From Deltaproteobacteria bacterium (GTDB lineage Bacteria > Desulfobacterota > Syntrophobacteria > Syntrophobacterales > Syntrophobacteraceae): a stretch of 64,000 nucleotides of DNA. The translations under genes and the position numbers were made by a program. Where the stretch lies: NCBI GenBank assembly GCA_021780695.1, contig JAJXYD010000012.1:19511-83510 (forward strand), written 5' to 3'. Below the pieces are notes generated by a model that worked only from the letters and a program-made list of their open reading frames with translations, ran no database searches and was not told the DNA's origin. Shown piece after piece: positions 19,515-28,932 of this stretch (position 1 is the first letter of the stretch; every line of letters starts with the position of its first letter).

Positions 19515-19877
19515 ACTTGAGAAAGAACGCACAACCAAGCCCAAAATTTCAATTAAACAAAGTGGGAAGAGGTTGTCAAATGAATTCAAACTTATAGGAG
19601 GGGAAAACTCCCCGGATAGATCGATTCGGATCAGCGTTTGGCAAGGTCCCAGCCACCTGATTGGAAGACCGATCCCTGTTAATGGCCTTGGCTTTGCCTG
19701 GATGAGATTAGTTAGCTCACCCTTTTAGAAAATGAGACAACCCTGTTCAATCATAAAACCTCGGGACAAATACGGTCAAAATGGTTCTAACCAGTTGAAT
19801 TGATCATGGAAGTCTTGTACATAGAAAGAATTTAGGCATTGTGTGGATTACCGCTTGAAGGGACAGAGGCAATTATA

Positions 19878-20459
19878 ATGATTCGGGCGCCTTTCGAAAT
19901 TGAGATGATCGCCGTCCTTGCGCAGGCCATCGAAGTCTCGGAAGAGCTAATCAGCGATTTTTACAAAATTTCCACTTCAGAGTGGAAAAGATATCGCTAC
20001 GACATTCAGAGCCTTAAGAGCCTCGACGAAGAAGAGATAACCGACCTTGCTTTCGCCCAGATCCGGCGATATGTAAGACGTCCTGGAGATAAGACGCGCG
20101 GAAGCGAACCCGGGGATTTTTTCAAAATCTGTATTCAGGATCATGTGATCCGCAGGGCGGTCGAGCGCGATAAAGACATCCGTCTCTTTCCCCTTACGGC
20201 CTATATTATTACCCATGAACTTATCCACGTCGTGCGGTTTGCCAAATTTATCCAAAGGTTCGATTCCACAGCCGCCGAACAGGACGCCGAAGAAAAGCGG
20301 GTGCATGCGCTTACCTATCAACTGCTGCAAAAGTCCCGCATTCAGGGTTTACCCGAGGTTCTGGCCGCTTTCAAAGATTGCCGGACAATGGAAAACTTCC
20401 TATCGGATCAGATTTTCCACGAGAGGAAACAATATGGACTCAAAGATCACCAGGAATGA
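19878..20459 (+). CDS. HExxH-containing protein of unknown function
   Basis: The 193-residue soluble protein contains ITHELIH (HExxH at residues 113-117) followed by a Glu-rich segment (AEQDAEEKRVH, from about residue 133) that could supply the third ligand of a zincin-type metalloprotease fold. No family is recognised and no signal peptide is visible. The ATG at 19878 has GAGG eight bases upstream; a TTG at 19839 is an alternative. The 3' end overlaps gatC by 26 bases, so it is probably translated with gatCA. Metallopeptidase activity is inference from the motif alone. Confidence 0.7.
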   Translation: MIRAPFEIEMIAVLAQAIEVSEELISDFYKISTSEWKRYRYDIQSLKSLDEEEITDLAFAQIRRYVRRPGDKTRGSEPGDFFKICIQDHVIRRAVERDKDIRLFPLTAYIITHELIHVVRFAKFIQRFDSTAAEQDAEEKRVHALTYQLLQKSRIQGLPEVLAAFKDCRTMENFLSDQIFHERKQYGLKDHQE

Positions 20460-20724
20460 AGTCCGCCATGTAGCATTGCTCGCACGCCTGGAGCTTTCGC
20501 AGAGCGAAGAGGAACTTATGACGGGCCAGATGAACACCATTTTGGAATACATGGGCAAGCTAAACGAACTCGACACCAAAGAGGTCGAAGCAACGACCCA
20601 TGCGATAGAACTTAGAAACGTATTCCGAGAAGACCGGGTCGTGCCTTCTTTAGACCGCAAGGATTCGCTGGCAAACGCCCCCGGAGCCGACGGCGTAAAT
20701 TTTGTTGTTCCCAGGGTACTTTAG
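20434..20724 (+). CDS. gatC: Aspartyl/glutamyl-tRNA amidotransferase subunit C
   Basis: The 96-residue protein (MDSKITRNEVRHVALLARLE) matches GatC in length and in the motifs LLARLELS, ILEYMGKLNELDT and LRNVFREDRVVPSL. GatC wraps around GatA and stabilises the GatCAB complex that amidates Glu-tRNA(Gln) and Asp-tRNA(Asn). GAGAGGA stands before the ATG, inside the end of the preceding gene. gatA follows after 20 bases; gatB is not in the window. Confidence 0.95.
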   Translation: MDSKITRNEVRHVALLARLELSQSEEELMTGQMNTILEYMGKLNELDTKEVEATTHAIELRNVFREDRVVPSLDRKDSLANAPGADGVNFVVPRVL

Positions 20725-20744
20725 CACAGAAAAGGCAGTTTCCT

Positions 20745-22223
20745 ATGGACATCCATTCTCTACCGATGCACCGAATACACGATCTGCTCGAAAGCCGTCA
20801 GATAGGCGCGGTTGAAACGGTTTTAGCCTTTCTTGAACGTATCAGCTCAATCGATCCAGAGGTGAACGCCTACCTTGCAACCTTTGGTGAAAAAGCCACC
20901 GAAGAGGCTAAGCTCTTTGATTCGGGCGCAAGGCAGTTCTCGGCCTCGCCAATTGCCGGGACCCCTATCGCCATAAAAGACGTCATATGCATGCGGGGAA
21001 CTTCTACCACGTGCGGTTCCCGTATTTTGCAAGGGTTTGTTTCACCCTACGATGCGACTGTAACCGAAAAGCTAAGGAGGGCGGGGTCGATTTTTCTCGG
21101 GAAAACCAATCTCGATGAGTTCGCGATGGGGTCCTCAACGGAAAATTCGGCCTATTTAAAGACTCGCAATCCCTGGGATATAGGGCGAGTGCCGGGAGGA
21201 TCGAGCGGGGGTTCAGCCGCGGCGGTCGCAGCAGGTCTTTGCGCCGGAGCGCTTGGAACCGATACGGGCGGATCGATCCGCCAGCCCTCCTCTTTTTGTG
21301 GTGTTGTGGGCCTAAAACCCACCTATGGCCGGGTTTCGCGTTTTGGGCTGGTCGCTTTTGCCTCCTCACTCGACCAGATTGGGCCCATAACGAGGGATGT
21401 CGAGGACGCAGCCCTTCTGCTCCAGGCGATCGCCGGCTACGACCCGGCCGACTCCACTTCGGTGGATCTGCCGGTCCCCGACTACAGGGCCGGCCTCAAG
21501 CAACCCATTGAGGGTTTGCGCCTTGGCATTCCCCGACAATATTTCATCGAGGGCACGCACCCCGAGGTGGAAAAGGCCGTTAGAGAAGCGATAGCCACCT
21601 GTAAAAACCTGGGGGCGACAATCGTTGATATTTCCCTGCCCCATACCGAATACGGCATAGCGGCTTATTACATAATCGCTCCGGCGGAAGCCTCCTCAAA
21701 TCTTGCCCGCTACGACGGGGTCAAATACGGCCATCGGGCTCAAAACAGCGCAGACCTTATGGATATGTACAGAAAGAGCCGCTCAGAGGGGTTCGGGTCC
21801 GAGGTTAAACGACGTATAATGTTAGGCACCTATGTCTTATCGGCCGGCTATTACGAGGCCTACTACAAAAAAGCCTCCCAGGTACGAACTCTCATCGGGC
21901 GGGATTTCCTCGAGGCCTTCGAAAAATGCGACGCCATTGTGGCGCCCGTTTCCCCCATTCCGGCCTTCAGGCTAGGAGAAAAATCCGAGGACCCGCTTCA
22001 AATGTATTTAAGCGATGTATTTACACTTCCCGCAAGTCTTGCAGGGATCCCTGGGATCTCGGTTCCCTGCGGCTTCACCTCGGAGAACCTGCCTATCGGG
22101 CTTCAGATTTTAGGCCCTCATTTCCGGGAGGACCTGGTCCTTCGCATAGCAAACCAATTCGAACAGGCTACGGACTTTCACCTTAAAAACCCTGAGGTAA
22201 AAGGCGGAGGGAAATGTAAATAG
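20745..22223 (+). CDS. gatA: Aspartyl/glutamyl-tRNA amidotransferase subunit A
   Basis: The 492-residue amidase supplies ammonia from glutamine in the GatCAB complex. The Ser-Ser-Lys catalytic machinery is visible: the Lys in PIAIKDVI, the two Ser in the amidase signature ([14 protein letters not shown] and [16 protein letters not shown]). Length is normal. The gene follows gatC closely and is the last gene of this plus-strand unit; no clear terminator follows. Confidence 0.97.
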   Translation: MDIHSLPMHRIHDLLESRQIGAVETVLAFLERISSIDPEVNAYLATFGEKATEEAKLFDSGARQFSASPIAGTPIAIKDVICMRGTSTTCGSRILQGFVSPYDATVTEKLRRAGSIFLGKTNLDEFAMGSSTENSAYLKTRNPWDIGRVPGGSSGGSAAAVAAGLCAGALGTDTGGSIRQPSSFCGVVGLKPTYGRVSRFGLVAFASSLDQIGPITRDVEDAALLLQAIAGYDPADSTSVDLPVPDYRAGLKQPIEGLRLGIPRQYFIEGTHPEVEKAVREAIATCKNLGATIVDISLPHTEYGIAAYYIIAPAEASSNLARYDGVKYGHRAQNSADLMDMYRKSRSEGFGSEVKRRIMLGTYVLSAGYYEAYYKKASQVRTLIGRDFLEAFEKCDAIVAPVSPIPAFRLGEKSEDPLQMYLSDVFTLPASLAGIPGISVPCGFTSENLPIGLQILGPHFREDLVLRIANQFEQATDFHLKNPEVKGGGKCK

Positions 22224-22344
22224 CCAAAAGAGATTTTTCGGGGGGAATGCTCAAGCCGTTTGCGTTCCCCTATCCTTTAAATTAAAAAGTCTTATCGCAG
22301 TACTCTTAGGGCGTGCAGAGTTTTACCTAAGCCTTTCTAAGACA

Positions 22345-22809
22345 TCATGATTTTGCAAAGGCAACCTCTATCATGAAGTCGCCATTGGCGGTTTGGAAAG
22401 GCACCGCAAGGCGTGGGCCTTCTGCAATATGGGTTATGAGGTGATTTTTACCCGAGACTATAGTCGGTATCCCAGCCTGAAGGCTAAATCCGCCCTCGGC
22501 AAGACGCCTTCTGCCATCTCCACAGATCATGTTTGTAAGCTCCCCGACCGCATCTCTAACCTCGTCATTTACCTCCGTAAAAATTTCGCCTAAAAGGCTT
22601 GAGACAATTGCCAGAATGCACTTTTCGGTAAATACCAGCGCCATCGATCCACTCGCCACTCCGGTGATGCCGATAATGGCGGAGACATCACCGCAGGCAT
22701 TGTCATCGCTTTTAAGGAAAGGCTTTCCAGGCGTAACGTCAACTCCGGCCATAGTCTTTAGCACGTACATTGCCGAAGTAAGAAACGGGTTAATGAGTCT
22801 TACGTCCAT
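22345..22809 (-). CDS. cheX: CheX/CheC-type chemotaxis phosphatase
   Basis: The 154-residue protein matches the CheX fold. Its DEVRDAVGELTNMICGDGRRRL segment carries the catalytic ExxN pair (Glu90, Asn93) that dephosphorylates CheY-P. The ATG at 22809 has GGAG seven bases upstream; an in-frame TTG at 22827 is less likely. The gene directly downstream of its expected partner is intact while the cheY copy beside it is destroyed, so it must act on another receiver protein if it functions at all. Confidence 0.85.
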   Translation of the reverse strand: MDVRLINPFLTSAMYVLKTMAGVDVTPGKPFLKSDDNACGDVSAIIGITGVASGSMALVFTEKCILAIVSSLLGEIFTEVNDEVRDAVGELTNMICGDGRRRLAEGGFSLQAGIPTIVSGKNHLITHIAEGPRLAVPFQTANGDFMIEVAFAKS

Positions 22810-22836
22810 TCCTAATCTCCAAACCAACTCCCAGGG

Positions 22837-23199
22837 ATAACCTTTGCTATTTTCTCAGCCAGCACATCCGGGGATAAAGGACTCTACGACATAGTTGCTG
22901 ACTTTGGCCAGAACGGCCTCCACAAGATTAACTTTCTAAGCTTGGTCGGTAACCATGAAAAATGGCATAGTTTTTTAGCGATCATCAGCCCACACATTTC
23001 TAAGGAGTTTGATTCCGGTCATGACCGGCATATTCCAGTCCGAAATTATGAGATCAACCTTTTTGCGAATTCCAACAGATTTAGAGCCTTAGAGGCATTT
23101 TCCGCTTCAACGATCTGCTTGAATTTCATGCCCGGCAATACGGTCTTTCGAGATGCGCCTCATGGTTGAAAAATCGTCTGCGGCCATACTCACCAAGTC
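22837..23199 (-). pseudogene. Degenerate cheY (response regulator receiver), broken by frameshifts and stops
   Basis: Conceptual translation in shifting frames recovers a nearly complete CheY: AADDFSTMRRI, then KTVLPGMKFKQIVEAENASKAL, then KVDLIISDWNMPVMTGIKLL, then PFFMVTDQA and VEAVLAKVSNYVVESFIP. At least two frameshifts (after RRI and before KVDLI) and three in-frame stops (after ADDR, after TDQA, after PGCAG) interrupt it. The phosphoacceptor Asp and the MPxMTG loop are still readable, so the decay is fairly recent. It sits immediately upstream of cheX on the same strand, consistent with a former cheY-cheX pair. Confidence 0.85.
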
Positions 23200-23420
23200 T
23201 CTACAGACCTTCCAAATCCATATCTACCAGCCTTTGGGTAAGACGTCCTCGGGGCACACCAACGCTACTCCTTTTTGGGAAGATACGAGAGCTGTTTTGA
23301 ATACGGAATACAGTCTTAAGCGCCGCTAAAACAACGCAAGCCCAATTCAATTCTTTTACTGATCGGTTTACAGCAGACTTTTCTTTAAAAAATTTTCCCA
23401 AAATGGCAGCAACCAAAGGC

Positions 23421-24284
23421 TCAGACCTTTTCTTGCCTTCTTTTGCTCTCTATAAACGAACCCATCCCAAGATAGGGCTTTACAACCTCTTTAAGTTCCT
23501 GCCTACGAGCCAGAAACTTATCCTTCATTCCTCTAAGCCAATCGGCATGACCGAGAGCATCGGCTTTGGTGAGGAAAATAGGATGGTCCCCGGGTTCGAT
23601 ATTGAAGACAATGGAACCATTTTTAAATTCCCAGGGGCCGGTTCCGGAGCAGAGCATGCACCTGGCCCGGGCGGTGTCCACAAACCTGAATGTGTCGCCT
23701 CCGCATATCGGGCAAACCGGACCGGCAGGCTTTTGCCTCATGGCAGGGTCAAGGATTGCGTTGGCAAGCTGCTCAGCTATTTTAAGAGTTGCGGCAGAAA
23801 GAAGGACTTCACCCGGCAGAGCCCCGTAAACAACCGCAGAACCTCGTAAATCGCCCAAGCTAAGTTTTACGAAACTTTCCACATCGCGTTTGGCGCCACC
23901 CTCCTTGCCTTCAATTCCAGCGATCGCGACCGCCGCGCCCGGTTTTGCCCACAATCGGTCCATAAAGGCATAGAATTGAAGCCCACGGTCCAAAAAAACT
24001 TTTAGACAGCTATTGGCCGAAAGAAAATAGGTCGGAGCGGCAACGACATAGGCGTCGGCATCCGCCAGTCCATTTAGCACCACAAGAAAATCGTCCTTAA
24101 GAGGGCACAGCTGGTCGAAAAGGCATTGGTAACAGGCTCTACACGGCTTTATGTCGAACTCGGGAAGGCGCACCATGCGAAGCTCCCAACCATCACCCAT
24201 CCGTTTAAAAATCTCTTTTACAAAAAGCTCGCAATTTCCAAGTTTTCTGGGAGAGGCGCAAATGCCAAGAAGAGTCTTGCCCAT
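23421..24284 (-). CDS. NADPH-dependent FMN reductase-like flavoprotein with C-terminal zinc ribbon
   Basis: The N-terminal about 190 residues form a flavodoxin-like fold (LLGICASPRKLGNCELFV as the phosphate-binding loop; VVAAPTYFLSANS; ACYQCLFDQLCPLKDD with a Cys cluster common in iron-sulfur flavoproteins). A C-terminal extension adds CPICGG and CMLC, a probable zinc ribbon, then a basic helical tail. The role is an FMN/NAD(P)H redox enzyme; substrate unknown. The ATG at 24284 is preferred because AAGGAG lies about ten bases upstream; an ATG three codons earlier is too close to it. The gene is preceded by a terminator for the gene upstream. Confidence 0.82.
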   Translation of the reverse strand: MGKTLLGICASPRKLGNCELFVKEIFKRMGDGWELRMVRLPEFDIKPCRACYQCLFDQLCPLKDDFLVVLNGLADADAYVVAAPTYFLSANSCLKVFLDRGLQFYAFMDRLWAKPGAAVAIAGIEGKEGGAKRDVESFVKLSLGDLRGSAVVYGALPGEVLLSAATLKIAEQLANAILDPAMRQKPAGPVCPICGGDTFRFVDTARARCMLCSGTGPWEFKNGSIVFNIEPGDHPIFLTKADALGHADWLRGMKDKFLARRQELKEVVKPYLGMGSFIESKRRQEKV

Positions 24285-24314
24285 ATGAGACATTCTCCTT
24301 AAAAGGGTTGAGGT

Positions 24315-24355
24315 AAAAAAAAGAGCTAACCGGAGGGGCTAGAACCGGTTAGCTC
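24315..24355 (-). terminator. Rho-independent terminator after the DUF255 gene
   Basis: Read on the minus strand, GAGCTAACCGG (24345-24355) and CCGGTTAGCTC (24323-24333) form a perfect 11-bp stem followed by eight T (24315-24322). It ends transcription of the thioredoxin-domain gene before the flavoprotein gene. Confidence 0.85.
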
Positions 24356-24480
24356 AAGAGGAGGAAAGAGTTGGTTTCTCTTTGTGCTTTTTAGTTAGAG
24401 CAACATGCGTGCCAGAATGCTAATATTTGTTTATAGCTGTGTTTCTAGTTAGTTAGCGTCATGGCACGATAAAGGCGATC

Positions 24481-24530
24481 ACGCCAGTATCGCGCCATTT
24501 TCATGCCATATTACGCCAGTATCACGCCAT
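24481..24530. repeat. Short direct repeat, 18 bases with 32-base period
   Basis: ACGCCAGTATCGCGCCAT (24481-24498) recurs with one change at 24513-24530, with a partial TGCCAT copy between. The second copy covers the stop codon of the DUF255 gene, suggesting local slippage or expansion rather than a functional array. Confidence 0.6.
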
Positions 24531-26600
24531 AGGTTGTTTTACGCCTTTCAGAATTGCGCTCAATTCCGAGGCGTTTTTAACGGGATTTTGACAACTGAAA
24601 CCCCGGCACACGTATGCAAGCACGGAGTCATCCATCGGGGCCTGCGGTACGGAGGCGGTAAACGGGGCAATTTTGGCAAGCTCGCCCCCGGATGTACCGC
24701 TCTCTTTTAGTAACAACACCCGGTTTGGGGAGTAGAGCCGTCTAATAGACTCCAACATTTCTCTTGTCGCCGGCCAGGAAAGATCACCTGTTAGCAGTAT
24801 TTCAAGGGATGGGCCGTGGGCAAAATCCAGGGCTTGCAAAAACTGGGTAAAGGCGCCGGGATTAGGGATAACCTGCCGGGCAAGCCCTCTTAAGAGCAAA
24901 TCCGCCTGTTTTTCAAATGCAGGATTTCCCGTCATCCTCGCAAGCCGCAGCAGGTTCATGGCCGCAACCGAATTAGGCGAGGGAAGCGCGCCGTCATAGA
25001 GCGGTTTTTCAGCCACGATCATAGGTTCGGCATCATTTCCAACAAAATGGAAGCCCCCGTCAGAAGCGCCAAATAACCTTATCATCTCTTCCTGGAGATT
25101 CACGGCTTGAGCCAGCCAAGTCACGTCGAAGACAGCCTCGTAGAGTTCAATAAGTCCCCAAATAAGGAAGGCATAATCGTCGGCATAGGCGACACCGGCG
25201 GCCTCGTTGCCCCTGAAGCGGCGATAAAGGCGCCCGTTATCGTTTCGCATCCGGCTAAGCAGGAAATCGGCGGCCTTTTGGGCCGTTTGGGCATAAAGGC
25301 TTTCGCCCAGTGCTTGCGCACCCCTTGCGAGCGCGGCTATCATGAGGCCGTTCCAGGCAACAACGATCTTATCGTCTTTAAACGGGTGGACTCTTTTTTC
25401 GCGGGCATTAAAGAGGCGCAGACGCAGGTCCTCCAGGAGCTTTTCAAAGTCGGGAAGGCTCATAGCAAGACTATCGGCGAGTTTGGCGAAAGGCTCGGCG
25501 ATATGGAGTATACTCGATCCATTGGCAAAATTACCCCTGCCGGTAATTCCATAAGCCCGACAGAAAATAGCGGCCGAGTCTTTACCGAGAACCTCGGCCA
25601 CCTGCTCGGGCTTCCAGGTATAGAAGGCCCCCTCGGCCCCTTCGCTGTCGGCGTCCAGGGCGCAGTAGAAACCTCCTTCGGGGCTTATCATCTCGCGCAT
25701 TACAAAGTCGAAAATTTGCCTTGTAACTTTTGCGTACCCCGCATTTCCTGTCACAAGGAAAGCATCGCTATAGGCAATCGAGAGCATCGCCTGATCATAG
25801 AGCATTTTTTCAAAATGGGGTTCGATCCATTTTTCGTCGACCGAGTAGCGGTGAAAGCCAAAACCGACCTGGTCAAAAATCCCACCCGAGCGCATGGCCA
25901 AAAGGGTCTTTTCTACCATTTGCAGCGCGTCGGAGTCGGGAGCGCGCCAATTTCGACAAAGAAGAAAACTCAGATTGTGTGGGCCTGGAAACTTGGGGGC
26001 TTTCCCAAAACCACCCCAGACGGGATCAAAGGATTGGGTAAGGCTTTTATGAGCAGTCTCCAAAAGATTTGGCCCCGGTAGCTGATCGGCAAGAACAGAT
26101 TTGCCCGGCTCAATGGCGCGCGATAAACGCTCGCTTATTTTTTCGAGTTCTTTTCGATTCTCTGCCCAGAGTTCGGAAATTTTCTGAGCTATTTCCATAA
26201 GGCCAACCATGCCCATGCGGCTTTTGCGCGGGAAATAAGTCCCGGCGTAAAAAGGTTTTCTGTCCTGGCCCATAAAGATGGAAAGCGGCCAACCGCCGCT
26301 GCCCGTGGCGGCCTGGCAGGCGTTCATGTATACCTGATCAATGTCGGGGCGCTCTTCCCGATCAACTTTTATGCAGACGAAAGCCTTGTTGAGAATCGTG
26401 GCGACTTCCTCATCTTCGAAAGACTCATGCTCCATCACATGACACCAGTGACAGGTCGAATAGCCTATCGAGAGGAAGATGGGCTTTTGTTCGAGTCGTG
26501 CTTTCTCAAAAGGCTCTTCGCCCCAGGGGTACCAGTCAACGGGGTTATGAGCGTGCTGAAGCAGGTAAGGACTTTTTTCGCCTGCCAGATGGTTTGGCAT
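24522..26600 (-). CDS. Thioredoxin-domain protein of the DUF255 / YyaL (SPATA20) family
   Basis: The 692-residue protein begins [30 protein letters not shown], the signature of this family, followed by the thioredoxin-like CHWC motif at residues 50-53 and [20 protein letters not shown]. The remaining about 500 residues form an alpha/alpha-barrel like N-acylglucosamine epimerases. The precise biochemical role of the family is not established. AAGGAG lies eight bases before the ATG. It is the second gene after the PPi-PFK on the minus strand and ends at a strong terminator. Confidence 0.93.
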   Translation of the reverse strand: MPNHLAGEKSPYLLQHAHNPVDWYPWGEEPFEKARLEQKPIFLSIGYSTCHWCHVMEHESFEDEEVATILNKAFVCIKVDREERPDIDQVYMNACQAATGSGGWPLSIFMGQDRKPFYAGTYFPRKSRMGMVGLMEIAQKISELWAENRKELEKISERLSRAIEPGKSVLADQLPGPNLLETAHKSLTQSFDPVWGGFGKAPKFPGPHNLSFLLCRNWRAPDSDALQMVEKTLLAMRSGGIFDQVGFGFHRYSVDEKWIEPHFEKMLYDQAMLSIAYSDAFLVTGNAGYAKVTRQIFDFVMREMISPEGGFYCALDADSEGAEGAFYTWKPEQVAEVLGKDSAAIFCRAYGITGRGNFANGSSILHIAEPFAKLADSLAMSLPDFEKLLEDLRLRLFNAREKRVHPFKDDKIVVAWNGLMIAALARGAQALGESLYAQTAQKAADFLLSRMRNDNGRLYRRFRGNEAAGVAYADDYAFLIWGLIELYEAVFDVTWLAQAVNLQEEMIRLFGASDGGFHFVGNDAEPMIVAEKPLYDGALPSPNSVAAMNLLRLARMTGNPAFEKQADLLLRGLARQVIPNPGAFTQFLQALDFAHGPSLEILLTGDLSWPATREMLESIRRLYSPNRVLLLKESGTSGGELAKIAPFTASVPQAPMDDSVLAYVCRGFSCQNPVKNASELSAILKGVKQPMA

Positions 26601-26678
26601 TATTAAATCTCCTTTGAGGCAAGCACACAGCAGGGGGAAAACCTTCCTGCCGCATGCCTGTAATTGCCTTGCGACGGT

Positions 26679-28478
26679 TCATTGGGGGGCTATTTGCTTA
26701 TCCTCCCCCAAATCGAAGCAGGCAAAATCAGGGTAATCCTGGTCCAGAGCAACTATGAGTGGAACCTGTTTACTGGTGGGCCCCCAGTACTGGATGGCGC
26801 CGGGACTGCTAAAACAGTCCTCGTTTGCCCATTTGTCCCTGTTTTGAACAAATAATTTAAAGGAAGGAGACGAAAGGTCAACCAGGGATTTCTCAATTAC
26901 GAACTCCTCCTTTCCCTTCCGCATTTCGGCAGTAACCAGCCCCGTAAGCGGCAGAGCCAGAACGCGGCCTCCCTTGTGGAAATCGGTAATGGCGGCCATA
27001 TAGCCGGTTTTTGCGGAAAGCACGAGGGACCCGGCCGCCAGGCCCAGTTGAAACGTAAAAGCCGCATCAAACCTAGTTGGTTTTGAGCTTCTGCCCTCAT
27101 AGCCCATGAAATGAGACTGGGTCGAGAGGACGACCTTTTTAAAATCCTCGATCTGCACGGGATCGGCCTCTATTTTCCCCTCTCCTTTGCCAAAGAAATT
27201 CTCGGTATGCCTTTTCATCTCTGAGAGGCGATAGCGGATTTTTTCGATTAAGAGCTTTTCGGTCTCTATTTGAGAAACCTTAACATTTCCATGGTCGTCG
27301 CGATCAAGGATAAGCATCTCCTGGAGATCCGGAGGAAGAGAGGCGAGCAACTGCGCGGAGGGAGCAGTAAGATGGGGCAGCAGAAACTCCCTTTTGTTCT
27401 CCACTGAGGGCAGGTCACTAATATCCTTTTCATATTCGGAAAGCACCTTGTTCAATTCGGCAATTAGCCGGGCCATTTCTGGGATGAATTCGACAAGTCC
27501 CTCGGGAACAAGAATGACTCCGTGATTAATGCCTTTAAGGCGTCTGAGGGTAATTATACGGGCTATATAATCGACAACCTGGCCAAGGGACATGTTTTTC
27601 TCCGCAATTTCTTCGGAGATAAGCGTTATTGCCGGTTTGGTCTGGAGGGCCACTTCCAGGGTGATCTTGCTGGCCGTACGCCCCATGAGTTTTACCAGAT
27701 GGTAGTATTTAACAGCTGAGGCGGCATCCTGGGTGAGATTGCCAACCATCTCGGAGTATATCTTGGTAGCTGTGTCGAAACCAAAGGAGATGGGCAGATA
27801 TCTGCCTGCGGCCATGTCGCCGTCAATGGTCTTAGGGATACCGATGACACTGCAGTCGATATTCTCCTTTGCCAGGTATTCTGCGATAAAAGCCGCGTTA
27901 GTATTGGAATCGTCTCCTCCAACGATAACGAGTCCGTCGATTTTATTGTCTAAAACCGTCTTTTTAACTTTTTCAAATTGCTCGGCCGTCTTGATCTTGG
28001 TCCTGTCGGTGCCAAGAAAATCGAAGCCGCCCAAATTGATCAACGAGTTTACGCTTTGTGCATCTATTTCGAAGAGATCGCCCTTAACCAGTCCGCCCGG
28101 CCCCCTTCTTATCCCCATAAGGGTGTTTTGTTTTCCGAGAACGGCAGCAAGGCCTGCAAGCACATTGTGGCCGCCCGCGGCCGGACCGCCTGAAAAAAGC
28201 ACGGCCACTCTTTTTCCCGAAACAGTGGCGGCCTTCTCGGATGCCACTGCCTCCAAAACAATGCTACCGCCCTTTGCGATCGTCTTAGGAAAAACCTGAC
28301 TGATCCTATCGTGTCCCTTGCAAACCAAAGTCATATCGGTCTGCCGAAAATCGGCCGGCCTGATCTTACCGTCTTTTCCAAGAAAGACCGAACTGACGGG
28401 AACAGGGAGCTTTCGAATCTCTTCTTCCAGCAGGGAGTGTTTTCCGGCTGTGCGGCTTACTTTGGAAAATAAATCCAT
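26679..28478 (-). CDS. Diphosphate-dependent 6-phosphofructokinase (long PfpB type)
   Basis: The 599-residue enzyme reversibly phosphorylates fructose 6-phosphate with PPi instead of ATP. Signatures are VLFSGGPAAGGHNVL, VIVGGDDSNTNA (GGDD is the PPi-type replacement of the ATP-binding Gly), GIPKTIDGD and LMGRTASKITLEVALQ. The Asp of GGDD and the Lys of PKTIDGD mark PPi specificity. Length fits the long clade related to plant PFP beta. In combination with HppA, it allows glycolysis and gluconeogenesis to draw on a shared PPi pool. It diverges from the histidine kinase gene across 450 bases. Confidence 0.93.
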   Translation of the reverse strand: MDLFSKVSRTAGKHSLLEEEIRKLPVPVSSVFLGKDGKIRPADFRQTDMTLVCKGHDRISQVFPKTIAKGGSIVLEAVASEKAATVSGKRVAVLFSGGPAAGGHNVLAGLAAVLGKQNTLMGIRRGPGGLVKGDLFEIDAQSVNSLINLGGFDFLGTDRTKIKTAEQFEKVKKTVLDNKIDGLVIVGGDDSNTNAAFIAEYLAKENIDCSVIGIPKTIDGDMAAGRYLPISFGFDTATKIYSEMVGNLTQDAASAVKYYHLVKLMGRTASKITLEVALQTKPAITLISEEIAEKNMSLGQVVDYIARIITLRRLKGINHGVILVPEGLVEFIPEMARLIAELNKVLSEYEKDISDLPSVENKREFLLPHLTAPSAQLLASLPPDLQEMLILDRDDHGNVKVSQIETEKLLIEKIRYRLSEMKRHTENFFGKGEGKIEADPVQIEDFKKVVLSTQSHFMGYEGRSSKPTRFDAAFTFQLGLAAGSLVLSAKTGYMAAITDFHKGGRVLALPLTGLVTAEMRKGKEEFVIEKSLVDLSSPSFKLFVQNRDKWANEDCFSSPGAIQYWGPTSKQVPLIVALDQDYPDFACFDLGEDKQIAPQ

Positions 28479-28809
28479 ATTTTTCCCTTCGTTTGTTTAT
28501 GGTTGATTCCAACATGCGAGTTGGGATCAAAAATACAAAATTATAGGGTTCATAAAAACAATAATTCCACCCAGGGCGAAGACAAGTTGAAAATAATTCG
28601 ATGATGACATATCCAAACCAAAGGATAATTTTACATGAGGATGCCCCAGATAGATAAATTTTCTTCACAGGAAGCCAATTGTCCAATCGCGTGGGGGCCA
28701 GATGGGAAGAACCTTCGGGAATTACCGGCTTTTGCCGGAGACGGGCTTACGTTTATACCTGAAAGATCGGTCAAAGAGCCAGCCGGCAGATGCGGCCTGG
28801 TTTAACGAA

Positions 28810-28825
28810 TGGCACAGTACATGCT
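28810..28825 (+). promoter_or_regulatory. Candidate sigma-54 promoter of the kinase-regulator operon
   Basis: TGGCAC, five bases, ATGCT gives the invariant GG-N10-GC spacing of -24/-12 elements; the -12 box is ATGC instead of TTGC. Transcription would start near 28836, about 100 bases before the kinase ATG. A single ACAGGAA half-site lies upstream at 28666-28672. The rest of 28479-28932 shows no supported gene. Confidence 0.45.
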
Positions 28826-28932
28826 ATATTGTTTCCCGATGGGTTTATTCTCCCGGACGACCTCCAAACCAGCGAAGGGATAAGTTGAGATGAAGTGTGG
28901 CAGCCATTTTCTTTTTAGCTTGGAGATATACC

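Noticed and set aside
19288..19877. Cobalamin riboswitch upstream of the B12 mutase operon
   Set aside because: I searched the minus-strand leader for the B12-box and conserved core and found none; only simple hairpins are present.
24481..24530. CRISPR or REP array
   Set aside because: Only two copies of an 18-base unit with a short spacer; no further copies and no cas genes.
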